The notes under the pieces were generated by a model that was not told where the DNA came from, did no database searches, and worked only from the letters and a program-made list of their open reading frames with translations. DNA of 23,775 nucleotides. It comes from an uncultured Porphyromonadaceae bacterium. GTDB taxonomy: Bacteria; Bacteroidota; Bacteroidia; Bacteroidales; Muribaculaceae. Position numbers and translations under genes: made by a program. The DNA lies in NCBI GenBank assembly GCA_902491515.1, contig CABUIC010000034.1:1-23775 (forward strand). Reading direction: 5' to 3'. Positions 12,320-20,268 of this stretch are shown here, piece by piece (the first letter of the stretch is position 1; every line of letters begins with the position of its first letter).

Positions 12320-14461
12320 ATGAACAAACTGAAAACCATATTACTGGCAGGCGCCACCACCGCGGCGCTGGCCCTCTCTCCCGCAATGTCAGCAGAAAAT
12401 CCCTTCTACCAGCCCTTCGAAGGGCCCCACTCGACGGCACCCTTCTCCCGCATCGACAACAGCCAGTGGGTGCCCGCTATCGACCGCGGCATAGATCTCG
12501 CGCGCAAGGAAATCGAGGCCATCACGAGCAATCCGGAGGCGCCGACCTTCGCGAACACTGTTGTCGCCCTCGAGCGCACTGGCGCGGAACTCAACCGGGT
12601 TCTGAACGTGTTCTATCCCCTGCTCTCGGCCAACGCCGACGATGAGATGCTGCGCATCTCCCTGGAGACCTCCGGAAAACTGAGCGACTACTCCACCTCC
12701 ATCATCCTGAACGAGGACTTATGGAAGCGGGTTAAGGCCGTATACGAAGACAAGGCGCAGTGGCAGGCCCTCTCGGCCGAGGACTCGATGCTCATGCGGA
12801 AGACCTACGAGTCCTTCGCCCTTTCGGGCGCGGACCTTCAGGGCGCGGACCGCGAGCGCTTCAAGAAAATCATGAGCGAACTCTCGGAGCTGACCACGAC
12901 CTTCGGCCAGAACGTACTGAAAGACGTGGGCTCCTACGAGCTCATACTCGGCGCCGACGAGCTTGACGGCCTTCCCGAAAGCTCCGTGACGGCCGCGGCA
13001 GAGAGCGCGAAGGCCAAGGGGCTCGAGGGCAAGTACCGTTTCTGCATGGACCAGCCGACGTACATGGCCTTCATGAAATATTCCTCGCGCCGCGACCTCC
13101 GCGAAAAGATGTACCGCCTCTATTCCGCACGGAACACGAAGGGCGAATACGACAACACCGACAACATCCGGCGCATCGCGGCCCTGAGACTCGAGACCGC
13201 GCGGCTTCTGGGCTCGCGGAACTACGCCACGCAGACACTCAAGCGCACCATGGCCGGCTCGCCGGAGGCTGTATACGACCTTCTGGACCGCCTCCGCGAG
13301 GCTTACACCCCTGCGGCCAAGGCCGAGATGAAGGAGCTCGCGGACTTCGCCGCCCAGACCGAGGGTCATCCCGTCGAGCTGAAGCCCTGGGACTACTCCT
13401 ACTACTCGAACAAGCTCAAGGCCGCGAAATACTCCTTTGACGAGGAGGCCCTGCGCCCGTACTTCGAGCTTAACAACACAATCAAGGGCGTGTTCGGCCT
13501 CGCCACGAAGCTCTACGGGCTGAATTTCAAGGAAAATCCCGACATCGAGGTGTACCACCCCGACGTGAAGGCCTTCGACGTGACGGACGAAAACGGAGAA
13601 TTCGTGGGCGTAATCTACACGGACTTCTTCCCCCGCGAGTCGAAGCGCCCCGGAGCATGGATGACGGGGTTCAAGGACCAGTACATCGACGCGGAGGGTC
13701 ACAATTCGCGTCCGCAGGTGTCGATAGTGATGAACTTCACGAAGCCGACAGCCGACAAGCCGTCACTGCTCACGCCCTATGAGGTCGAGACCTTCCTCCA
13801 CGAGTTCGGCCACGCGCTGCACGGCCTTCTGGCCAACACCCGCTACGCCTCGATGAGCGGAACGGCGGTATACCGCGACTTCGTGGAACTACCCTCCCAA
13901 TTCAACGAAAACTACCTGACTGAAAAGGAATTTCTGGACGGCTTCGCGCGCCACTACCAGACCGGCGAGGCCATACCTGCAGAGCTTGTGGAGCGACTGG
14001 TGCGCTCCTCGCAGTACGGCGCGGCCTACGCCTGCCTTCGTCAGCTCGCCTTCGGCTACCTCGACATGGCCTACCACACGGCGGAGGGCCCGATAGAGGA
14101 CCCCGTGGCCTTCGAACGTAAGGCCACCGAATCTGTCAAGCTCTTCGAGCCGGTTGAAGGCGCCGCCACCTCCCAGCAGTTCAGCCACATCTTCGCCGGG
14201 GGCTACGCCGCCGGCTACTACAGCTACAAGTGGGCAGAAGTGCTTGACGCCGACGCCTTCGCCGTCTTCAAGAAGAACGGCATCTTCGACCGCGCTACAG
14301 CCGACTCCTTCCGCAAGAACATCCTCACCCGCGGTGGCACCGAGGACCCAGCGAAGCTCTACCGCCGCTTCCGCGGCCAGGACCCTGAAATCGACGCCCT
14401 CCTCATCCGCGACGGCATAAAGAAAGACGAACACAAGCTCCCGGCGCAGCCCAAGGACTGA
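12320..14461 (+). CDS. dcp: Exported M3-family zinc metallopeptidase (peptidyl-dipeptidase Dcp-like)
   Basis: This 713-residue protein has a signal peptide (1-25, core LLAGATTAALALS, cleavage after AMSA) and a thimet-oligopeptidase-type helical fold. The zinc site is HEFGH (494-498), with Glu523 in YRDFVELPSQF as third ligand at the expected distance and Glu495 as general base. SHIFAGGYAAGYYSYKWA is a typical substrate-binding segment. Members cleave dipeptides from C-termini (Dcp) or internal bonds of short peptides (OpdA/PrlC). The length and the N-terminal ENPFYQPFEGPHSTAPF fit Dcp of Bacteroidota. Export suggests digestion of peptides in the periplasm. It lies 30 bp after rho with no promoter visible between them. 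Confidence 0.93.
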   Translation: MNKLKTILLAGATTAALALSPAMSAENPFYQPFEGPHSTAPFSRIDNSQWVPAIDRGIDLARKEIEAITSNPEAPTFANTVVALERTGAELNRVLNVFYPLLSANADDEMLRISLETSGKLSDYSTSIILNEDLWKRVKAVYEDKAQWQALSAEDSMLMRKTYESFALSGADLQGADRERFKKIMSELSELTTTFGQNVLKDVGSYELILGADELDGLPESSVTAAAESAKAKGLEGKYRFCMDQPTYMAFMKYSSRRDLREKMYRLYSARNTKGEYDNTDNIRRIAALRLETARLLGSRNYATQTLKRTMAGSPEAVYDLLDRLREAYTPAAKAEMKELADFAAQTEGHPVELKPWDYSYYSNKLKAAKYSFDEEALRPYFELNNTIKGVFGLATKLYGLNFKENPDIEVYHPDVKAFDVTDENGEFVGVIYTDFFPRESKRPGAWMTGFKDQYIDAEGHNSRPQVSIVMNFTKPTADKPSLLTPYEVETFLHEFGHALHGLLANTRYASMSGTAVYRDFVELPSQFNENYLTEKEFLDGFARHYQTGEAIPAELVERLVRSSQYGAAYACLRQLAFGYLDMAYHTAEGPIEDPVAFERKATESVKLFEPVEGAATSQQFSHIFAGGYAAGYYSYKWAEVLDADAFAVFKKNGIFDRATADSFRKNILTRGGTEDPAKLYRRFRGQDPEIDALLIRDGIKKDEHKLPAQPKD

Positions 14462-14520
14462 GCGGGCGCCGAATGCCGTTGAAATATAATACTGACATCC
14501 AACACATTCCCTAACAAGCT

Positions 14521-15534
14521 ATGACACTTTTTGAAAAGCTTACCGCACGCGCGAAGGAACATCCCCAGCGCATCGTGCTCCCCGAGGGCATGGAACCCCG
14601 CACCCTCACGGCCGCAAACCGCATAATCGCCGACGGCCTCGCCGAAATCACCCTCATCGGCGACCCGAAGGAAATCCGCCACATGGCGAAAGAACTCGAG
14701 CTTAAGAACATCGAGCAGGCAAAAATCGTGAATCCGGCCGACGAGAAAGTCATCGACAAGTACGCCCCGCTCTTTTACGAGCTCCGCAAGAAAAAAGGCA
14801 TCACCATGGAGGAAGCGCGCCTGACCACGGCCAATCCCCTCTATCTTGGCTGCCTGATGGTAAAGGCCGGCGACGCTGACGGCCAGGTTGCCGGTGCGAT
14901 GAACACCACGGGCAACGTGCTCCGCGCCGCTTTTCAGGTAATCAAGACCCAGCCCGGCATCAGCGTTGTGTCCGGCGCCTTCGTGATGCTTGTTCCGGAA
15001 GGCCTTCCCTACGGCACGGACGGCATCCTCGTGTTCGCCGACTGCGCGGTTGTTCCCGACCCGACAGCCGAGGAGCTTGCTGAAATCGCAATCGCCGCTG
15101 CGCGCACGGCGCGCGACATCGCCGGCATCGAGCCTCGCGTGGCTATGCTTTCGTTCTCGACGAAGGGCTCGGCCAAGCACGATCGCGTGGACAAGGTTAT
15201 CCAGGCCGTGCACATCGCGCACGAAAAGGCACCCGAGCTCATTCTCGACGGAGAACTCCAGGCCGACGCGGCCATCGTTCCGTCGGTAGCCCAGTCCAAG
15301 GCTCCGAACAGCCCCATCAGCGGTCGGGCCAATGTCCTCGTCTTCCCCTCGCTCGAAGTCGGAAACATCGCCTACAAGCTTGTTCAGCGCCTCGGAGGCG
15401 TCCAGGCCGTCGGACCTGTTCTCCAGGGCCTCGCCGCGCCGGTCAACGACCTTTCCCGCGGCTGCTACCCGGAAGACATCTACAAGACAATCATCATCAC
15501 CTGCAATCAGGCCATAGGCCTTAAAAACAACTGA
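14521..15534 (+). CDS. pta: Phosphate acetyltransferase
   Basis: This 337-residue cytoplasmic enzyme converts acetyl-CoA and phosphate to acetyl phosphate and CoA. It is the short, single-domain form (PTA_PTB family) without the N-terminal DRTGG/BioD-like part of E. coli Pta. Recognisable blocks are RIVLPEGMEPRTLTAANRI, TTANPLYLGCLMVKAGDADG, GAMNTTGNVLRAA, a central VMLSFSTKGSAKHDRVDKV segment (near 207-225), ELQADAAIVPSVAQSKAP and NVLVFPSLEVGNIAYKLVQR. The acetate kinase gene begins 5 bp after its stop, so the pair is one transcriptional unit. No consensus promoter is visible in the 59-bp gap after the metallopeptidase gene. Confidence 0.97.
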   Translation: MTLFEKLTARAKEHPQRIVLPEGMEPRTLTAANRIIADGLAEITLIGDPKEIRHMAKELELKNIEQAKIVNPADEKVIDKYAPLFYELRKKKGITMEEARLTTANPLYLGCLMVKAGDADGQVAGAMNTTGNVLRAAFQVIKTQPGISVVSGAFVMLVPEGLPYGTDGILVFADCAVVPDPTAEELAEIAIAAARTARDIAGIEPRVAMLSFSTKGSAKHDRVDKVIQAVHIAHEKAPELILDGELQADAAIVPSVAQSKAPNSPISGRANVLVFPSLEVGNIAYKLVQRLGGVQAVGPVLQGLAAPVNDLSRGCYPEDIYKTIIITCNQAIGLKNN

Positions 15535-15539
15535 GAACA

Positions 15540-16748
15540 ATGAAAATCCTCGTACTCAACTCGGGCAGCAGCTCGGTGAAATACAAGCTCATCTCGACGG
15601 GCAAGGACGGCGACAAGGTACTCGCCGAAGGCGGCGTGGAGAAAATCGGCCTCCCCGACGGATTCATAAAATACAAAAAGGCTGACGGCTCTAAGGCTAT
15701 CCGCGAGCTCGGCCGCATCGACCATCTGGACGGCATCAAGGCCATCCTGTCGGTACTCACCGACAAGACCGACGGCGCCATCTCCTCGTTCAAGGAAATC
15801 GACGCTGTCGGCCACCGCGTGGTGCATGGCGGCGAGAAATTCAGCGAGAGCGTGCTCATCACCGACGACGTGAAGGACAAAATCCGGGAATGCTACGCCA
15901 TCGCGCCCCTCCACAATCCCGCGAACATGACAGGCATCGAGGCCATCGAGGCTCTAATGCCCGGAGTTCCCCAGGTGGGCGTGTTCGACACCGCCTTCCA
16001 CCAGACTATGCCTGCGAAATCGTACATGTACGCCCTTCCCTACAAGTTCTACAAAGAGGACGGAGTGCGGCGCTACGGCTTCCACGGCACTTCACACCGC
16101 TACGTGTCGGCCCGCGTGTGCGAATTCCTCGGTGTTGACCCCGCGAAGCAGAAAATCGTCACCTGCCACATCGGCAACGGCGGCTCGATCACGGCCGTCG
16201 ACGGCGGCAAGAGCATAGACACGTCGATGGGCCTCACGCCCACCGAGGGCCTGATGATGGGCACCCGCGTAGGCGACATCGACCCTGGCGCCCTCACCTT
16301 CATCATGGAAAAACACGGCCTCACCCCCGCGCAACTCCAGACCATAATCAACAAGGAGAGCGGTGTGCTGGGCATCAGCGGTATCAGCAACGACATGCGC
16401 GAAATCGAGGCCGCCGACAATGCCGGAGAGCCCCTTGCGGTCCTTGCGCTCCAGATGTACGAGCAGCGCATCCTGAAATACATCGGCGCCTACGCCGCCG
16501 AGATGGGCGGCCTCGACATCATCGTCTTCACGGGCGGCGTCGGGGAGAACCAGACGGGAGTGCGCGAGAACGTCTGCAAGCCTCTCGGCTTCATGGGCGT
16601 TGAAATCGACAAGGCCGTCAACGACAGCGTCCGCGGCAAGGAAGCCGTCATCTCCACGGCCTCCTCGCGCGTGAAGGTATGCGTAATCCCCACCGACGAG
16701 GAACTGATGATAGCCAAGGACACCGAGGCCATCGTCTCCCGACTCTGA
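15540..16748 (+). CDS. ackA: Acetate kinase
   Basis: This 402-residue ASKHA-fold kinase transfers phosphate from acetyl phosphate to ADP, giving acetate and ATP. The first motif is LVLNSGSSSVKY (4-15, Asn7 and Ser10-12), the catalytic arginine is Arg93 in VGHRVVHGG, and the transition-state Asp150 lies in VFDTAFHQ. YGFHGTSHRYV, CHIGNGGSI and FTGGVGENQ are the remaining phosphate and adenosine motifs. All key residues are present. Length is typical. It is 5 bp after pta and 11 bp before tatC, so the three genes are probably cotranscribed. With pta it forms the acetate-producing, substrate-level phosphorylation branch used in fermentation. Confidence 0.98.
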   Translation: MKILVLNSGSSSVKYKLISTGKDGDKVLAEGGVEKIGLPDGFIKYKKADGSKAIRELGRIDHLDGIKAILSVLTDKTDGAISSFKEIDAVGHRVVHGGEKFSESVLITDDVKDKIRECYAIAPLHNPANMTGIEAIEALMPGVPQVGVFDTAFHQTMPAKSYMYALPYKFYKEDGVRRYGFHGTSHRYVSARVCEFLGVDPAKQKIVTCHIGNGGSITAVDGGKSIDTSMGLTPTEGLMMGTRVGDIDPGALTFIMEKHGLTPAQLQTIINKESGVLGISGISNDMREIEAADNAGEPLAVLALQMYEQRILKYIGAYAAEMGGLDIIVFTGGVGENQTGVRENVCKPLGFMGVEIDKAVNDSVRGKEAVISTASSRVKVCVIPTDEELMIAKDTEAIVSRL

Positions 16749-16759
16749 CCACCACGAAA

Positions 16760-17581
16760 ATGAGCGAGGAAACAGGCGAAAAAAGCTTCTGGGCGCATCT
16801 CGACGACCTCCGCGGAGTCCTTTTCCGGGGCATTGCGCTGTATGTCGCGGCCTGCGTAGCACTCTTCGCCTTCCTTCCGTCGCTTTTCGACACCGTAATC
16901 CTCGCGCCCACGCGCGGGGATTTTCCCACCTACCGCCTCTTCGAGCGCATCGCGGGCATCGCCCCGGCGCTCGCGGAGGCGTCCTTCAGCGAGCCGGAAT
17001 CCGCAGCCACGAACATCCAGCTCGTCAACATCGAGCTTGCCTCCCAGTTCTTCATCCATGTGTCGGCCACATGCTGGATGGCTCTCGTGATGACGCTGCC
17101 CGCCCTTATATATATACTCTGGACCTTCGTGCGTCCGGGGCTATATCCATCGGAGCGGCGGTATTCGCGCACGGCCTTCATAGCCGGCAACGCGATGTTC
17201 TATCTCGGCGCCTCCGTAGGATATTTCCTCGTGTTCCCCCTGACCCTCCGCTTCCTCGCGGGCTACCAGCTCAGCCCGCTCATCCCCAATGTGGTGTCGC
17301 TGACAAGCTATATGGACACCTTCGTCACGCTTCTTCTTCTGATGGGACTCATATTCGAGCTGCCGCTCCTTGCATGGATTCTCGGGAAGACAGGACTCAT
17401 AACGCGGGAATTTTTCACGCGCTACCGTCGCCACGCGATAGTTGTACTGGTGGTCCTGGCCGCCATGATCACTCCGACGGGCGACCCTCTGACTCTTGCC
17501 GTGGTATTCATTCCCATATATATATTATGGGAACTGAGCGCATGGCTTGTAAAACCCCGGAGCAAGGTCACGGAGGTCTAA
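16760..17581 (+). CDS. tatC: Sec-independent twin-arginine translocase subunit TatC
   Basis: This 273-residue inner-membrane protein forms the signal-peptide receptor of the Tat pathway, which exports folded proteins. The true start is ATG 16760; the frame extends back to 16679 inside ackA, but that part is not TatC-like. The N-terminal signature reads HLDDLR (13-18), where most TatC have HLxELR, so the conserved Glu that contacts signal peptides is Asp16. Six helices lie near 20-40, 102-124, 139-160, 185-207, 225-240 and 245-263. The first periplasmic loop (about 41-100) is long. FVRPGLYPSERR (123-134), GLIFELPLL (196-204) and MITPTGDP (236-243) match conserved TatC sites. No tatA or tatB lies beside it; cotranscription with pta and ackA is likely. 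Confidence 0.93.
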   Translation: MSEETGEKSFWAHLDDLRGVLFRGIALYVAACVALFAFLPSLFDTVILAPTRGDFPTYRLFERIAGIAPALAEASFSEPESAATNIQLVNIELASQFFIHVSATCWMALVMTLPALIYILWTFVRPGLYPSERRYSRTAFIAGNAMFYLGASVGYFLVFPLTLRFLAGYQLSPLIPNVVSLTSYMDTFVTLLLLMGLIFELPLLAWILGKTGLITREFFTRYRRHAIVVLVVLAAMITPTGDPLTLAVVFIPIYILWELSAWLVKPRSKVTEV

Positions 17582-17589
17582 TCGAGACC

Positions 17590-17604
17590 CCGTGAAATTT
17601 TTTT
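17590..17604 (+). repeat. 15-bp direct repeat, copy 1 (upstream of first glnN-region promoter)
   Basis: CCGTGAAATTTTTTT occurs here and again exactly at 17738-17752. This copy ends 21 nt before the TTG of the promoter at 17626. The T-run recalls an upstream promoter element or activator site. Confidence 0.75.
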
Positions 17605-17625
17605 CTCGCTTTTTCGATAATTTTG

Positions 17626-17656
17626 TTGCATAATTAAGCAAAATTATATAATTTTG
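17626..17656 (+). promoter_or_regulatory. First promoter upstream of glnN (P1)
   Basis: TTG (17626-17628) is followed after 20 nt by TAATTTTG (17649-17656). The -7 box lies inside a perfect 20-bp palindrome (17638-17657), which could be an operator and which places a -7-like box on the minus strand too. The minus copy has no -33 partner. Transcription should start near 17661 and meet a hairpin and a terminator-like stem within 70 nt. Confidence 0.7.
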
Positions 17657-17657
17657 C
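17638..17657. repeat. Perfect 20-bp AT-rich palindrome over the P1 -7 box
   Basis: The sequence GCAAAATTATATAATTTTGC equals its own reverse complement. It overlaps the -7 element of P1 and lies 56 bp past the tatC stop. It is a candidate dimeric regulator site; without a T-tract it is a poor terminator. Confidence 0.7.
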
Positions 17658-17660
17658 CAG

Positions 17661-17735
17661 CACATCGGATCACTGTCAGATCCGGTATAAATCGATTGTG
17701 AGGAAAAGGCCGAAAGTGATTCCGGCCTTTTCTAT
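17661..17735 (+). ncRNA. Candidate ~70-nt small RNA or attenuated leader
   Basis: From the predicted P1 start the RNA would contain CGGATC/GATCCG (17666-17684, 6-bp stem, 7-nt loop). A short single-stranded stretch follows, then a 9-bp stem AAAAGGCCG/CGGCCTTTT (17704-17731) ending in UUUU, typical of an intrinsic terminator. I see no convincing coding frame. It may be a free-standing small RNA, or the early-terminated leader of a longer glnN transcript. I do not recognise a known family. Confidence 0.45.
17704..17731. terminator. Intrinsic terminator-like stem between the two glnN promoters
   Basis: AAAAGGCCG (17704-17712) and CGGCCTTTT (17723-17731) pair perfectly over a 10-nt loop. A- and T-runs flank the GC core, so the stem can act in both directions. 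It could end the tatC operon and the short P1 transcript. Confidence 0.7.
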
Positions 17736-17737
17736 TG

Positions 17738-17752
17738 CCGTGAAATTTTTTT
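17738..17752 (+). repeat. 15-bp direct repeat, copy 2 (upstream of second glnN promoter)
   Basis: This is an exact copy of the sequence at 17590-17604, 148 bp away. It ends 21 nt before the TTG of the promoter at 17774, the same spacing as copy 1 to P1. Confidence 0.75.
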
Positions 17753-17772
17753 ATGCAAAGTGAAAAGATTTT

Positions 17773-17803
17773 TTTGCGGAACAAAAAATAATGCGTACCT
17801 TTG
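17773..17803 (+). promoter_or_regulatory. Second promoter upstream of glnN (P2)
   Basis: TTTG (17773-17776) is followed after 19 nt by TACCTTTG (17796-17803). Transcription should begin near 17808, giving a leader of about 180 nt for glnN. It carries the same upstream 15-bp repeat as P1. Confidence 0.8.
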
Positions 17804-17807
17804 CGCC

Positions 17808-17991
17808 ATCAATTCCAAAGGTATGCATTCGAAACGAAAGATTCCGGGAGCGCTCAGCCGATCTTGCAGAAATTCTGCAGGCAGTATGAGCACCCGCATC
17901 CCCGAGGAAACGCCTAACAGCCGTCTGTGCCTCCGCGCACAGGCGGCTGTCAACTTTACAAGCGAACCATTCATCAACCTACATTAATTAT
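17808..17991 (+). promoter_or_regulatory. Structured 5' leader of glnN
   Basis: The leader contains TGCAGAA-A-TTCTGCA (17865-17879), a near-perfect palindrome. It also contains a strong hairpin at 17917-17950: a 14-bp stem ACAGCCGTCTGTGC/GCACAGGCGGCTGT with one G-U pair and a 6-nt loop. The hairpin ends 41 nt before the glnN ATG and has no U-run. An open frame from ATG 17823 to TAA 17985-17987 (54 codons, MHSKRKIPG...) spans the whole leader and stops 4 nt before glnN. Whether it is translated is unknown. Confidence 0.55.
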
Positions 17992-20184
17992 ATGTCAAGT
18001 TCCTTACGCTTCAAAGTAGTAGAAGAGGCATACGACCGCAAGGCCGTGACCGTCACTACGCCGGCCGAGCGTCCCTCAGAGTATTACGGCAAAAAGGCGT
18101 TCAACCGCGGGACAATGTTCCGCTACCTTCCGAAGGGCACCTACGATGCCCTGCTGGACGCCATCGAGAACAAGAAGCCCATCTCGCGGAGCCTTGCGGA
18201 CTCCGTGGCCGAAGGCATGAAAAGATGGGCCGTCGACAACGGCGCGCGCCACTACACGCACTGGTTCCACCCCCTGACGGACGGCACGGCCGAGAAGCAC
18301 GACGCCTTCATCGAGCACGACGGCAAGGGCGGAGTCATGGAAGAATTCACGGGCAAGCTGCTTGTACAGCAGGAACCTGACGCATCGTCCTTCCCCAACG
18401 GGGGCATCCGCAACACCTTCGAGGCCCGCGGCTACTCGGCATGGGACATCTCCTCGCCGGCCTTCATTCTCGGCGAGACCCTCTGCATCCCGACAATCTT
18501 CATCTCCTACACGGGCGAGAGCCTCGACTACAAGACCCCGCTTCTCCGTGCGCTGAATGCCGTAGACCTTGCCGGCGCTAAAGTCGCCCGCCTGTTCGAC
18601 CCCGCCGTAGAGCACGTCAAGAGTTTTCTCGGATGGGAACAGGAATACTTCCTTGTGGACGAGGCCCTCTACAGCGCCCGCCCCGATCTGGTAATGACCG
18701 GCCGCACGCTCATGGGCCACGAAAGCCCCAAGAACCAGCAGCTCGAGGACCACTATTTCGGCTCCATCCCCTCACGCGTCGAGGCCTTCATGCTTGACCT
18801 CGAAATCGAGTGCCACCGCCTCGGCATCCCCGCCAAGACGCGCCACAACGAAGTTGCTCCCAATCAGTTCGAGCTCGCGCCGATTTTCGAGGAGACCAAT
18901 CTGGCCAACGACCACAACCTCCTGCTCATGTCTCTGATGGCCGAGGTCGCCCGGCGCCACAATTTCCGCGTGCTCCTTCACGAAAAGCCCTTCGCGGGCG
19001 TGAACGGCTCGGGCAAGCACAACAACTGGAGCCTCGGCACCGACCGCGGCAAACTGCTCTTCGCCCCCGGAAAGACGCCTGAGGACAATCTCCAGTTCGT
19101 GACCTTCGTGGTGAATGTCATGGCTGCCGTCCACAAGCACAACGGCCTTTTGAAGGCCTCGATCATGAGCGCCACCAACGCGCACCGCCTCGGCGCCAAC
19201 GAGGCGCCCCCAGCCATCATCTCCATCTTCACGGGCAGCCAGCTCGCCGAAGTGCTCGACAAAATCGAGAAGAGCTCGGTGGCCGACCTCATGGACCTCT
19301 CCGGCAAGGCGGAGTATTCCCTCGGCCTCGCGCAGATTCCGGAGCTGATGATCGACAACACTGACCGCAACCGCACGTCGCCCTTTGCCTTCACCGGCAA
19401 CCGCTTCGAGTTCCGCGCCGTGGGCTCCTCGGCCAACTGCGCTTCGGCGATGATAGCGCTTAACGCCGCCGTCGCCGACCAGCTCAACGACTTCTACGGA
19501 AAAGTCACAGCCCGCATGGAAAAGGGCGAAAGCAAGAACGAAGCCATCCTCGCGGAGGTCCGCGAGCTCATCAAGGAGAACAAGGCCATACACTTCGACG
19601 GCAACGGCTACTCTCAGGAATGGCAGGATGAAGCCGCAAGACGCGGCCTCGACTGCGAGACCTGCCCGCCGAAGATTTTCGACGCCTACCTGAAGCCTGA
19701 TTCGGTAGCCATGTTCGAGCGCACGGGAGTATTCTCCAAGGTCGAGCTCGAGGCCCGCAATGAGGTGAAGTGGGAGATGTACACGAAGAAAATCCAGATC
19801 GAGGCCCGCGTACTTGGCGACCTGGCCATCAACCACATCATCCCCGTGGCCACGCGCTACCAGTCGATGCTCGTTGACAATGTCGTGAAGCTCAAGACTC
19901 TCTTCTCGGGCCAGAAAGGCGCTGAAATCGTGGGCCACGACCTCGACACCATCGAAAAAATCTCGCGCCACATGACCGTAATCAAGGCCAAGGTCGACGA
20001 GATGGTAGCCGCCCGCAAGAAGGCCAACGCCATCACCGACGAGCGCGAGAAGGCCATTGCATACTACACCGAGGTGCTCGCCCCGATGGAGACCATCCGC
20101 TACCACATCGACAAGCTCGAGCTGATGGTGGACAATGAGATGTGGCCCCTGCCCAAGTACCGCGAACTTCTATTCATCCGCTAA
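17992..20184 (+). CDS. glnN: Glutamine synthetase type III (GSIII)
   Basis: This 730-residue enzyme makes glutamine from glutamate, ammonia and ATP in the cytoplasm and forms large double-ring oligomers. Length and motifs are those of the Bacteroidota/cyanobacterial type III family, far longer than GSI (about 470). The start MSSSLRFKVVEEAYDRKAV is family-typical. Metal-binding glutamates lie in GWEQEYFLVD (214-223, Glu216 and Glu218). ATP/glutamate segments include RHNEVAPNQFELAPIFEETN, written here as two parts of one stretch around 283-302, NGSGKHNNWSLGTD (338-351) and NAHRLGANEAPPAIIS. The C-terminal GSIII helical region extends to the end. Two promoters with identical upstream repeats and a structured leader suggest tight control by nitrogen status. 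No P-II or amt gene is adjacent. Confidence 0.96.
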   Translation: MSSSLRFKVVEEAYDRKAVTVTTPAERPSEYYGKKAFNRGTMFRYLPKGTYDALLDAIENKKPISRSLADSVAEGMKRWAVDNGARHYTHWFHPLTDGTAEKHDAFIEHDGKGGVMEEFTGKLLVQQEPDASSFPNGGIRNTFEARGYSAWDISSPAFILGETLCIPTIFISYTGESLDYKTPLLRALNAVDLAGAKVARLFDPAVEHVKSFLGWEQEYFLVDEALYSARPDLVMTGRTLMGHESPKNQQLEDHYFGSIPSRVEAFMLDLEIECHRLGIPAKTRHNEVAPNQFELAPIFEETNLANDHNLLLMSLMAEVARRHNFRVLLHEKPFAGVNGSGKHNNWSLGTDRGKLLFAPGKTPEDNLQFVTFVVNVMAAVHKHNGLLKASIMSATNAHRLGANEAPPAIISIFTGSQLAEVLDKIEKSSVADLMDLSGKAEYSLGLAQIPELMIDNTDRNRTSPFAFTGNRFEFRAVGSSANCASAMIALNAAVADQLNDFYGKVTARMEKGESKNEAILAEVRELIKENKAIHFDGNGYSQEWQDEAARRGLDCETCPPKIFDAYLKPDSVAMFERTGVFSKVELEARNEVKWEMYTKKIQIEARVLGDLAINHIIPVATRYQSMLVDNVVKLKTLFSGQKGAEIVGHDLDTIEKISRHMTVIKAKVDEMVAARKKANAITDEREKAIAYYTEVLAPMETIRYHIDKLELMVDNEMWPLPKYRELLFIR

Positions 20185-20205
20185 GTCTATTCTTCCTTTA
20201 TAGCC

Positions 20206-20235
20206 GCCCGCGGGAGTGCCGTCGCCCCCGCGGGC
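20206..20235 (+). terminator. GC-rich hairpin after glnN
   Basis: GCCCGCGGG (20206-20214) and CCCGCGGGC (20227-20235) form a perfect 9-bp stem with a 12-nt loop, followed by AATTCTTCTT. It lies 21 bp past the glnN stop. The U content after the stem is modest, so termination may be partial, allowing read-through into the PurF-like gene. Confidence 0.6.
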
Positions 20236-20268
20236 AATTCTTCTTCCCCCACCGTCCCCCCCTCACAC

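Noticed and set aside
14359..15540. 393-codon minus-strand frame opposite pta
   Set aside because: Same shadow effect; it spans the pta coding region and the metallopeptidase end with no domain signal.
17638..17657. Palindrome as tatC terminator
   Set aside because: It is AT-only in the centre, weak as an RNA stem, and not followed by a T-run; the promoter reading fits better.
18772..20106. 444-codon minus-strand frame opposite glnN
   Set aside because: Codon bias of glnN keeps the antisense frame open; no motif, promoter or start context supports it.
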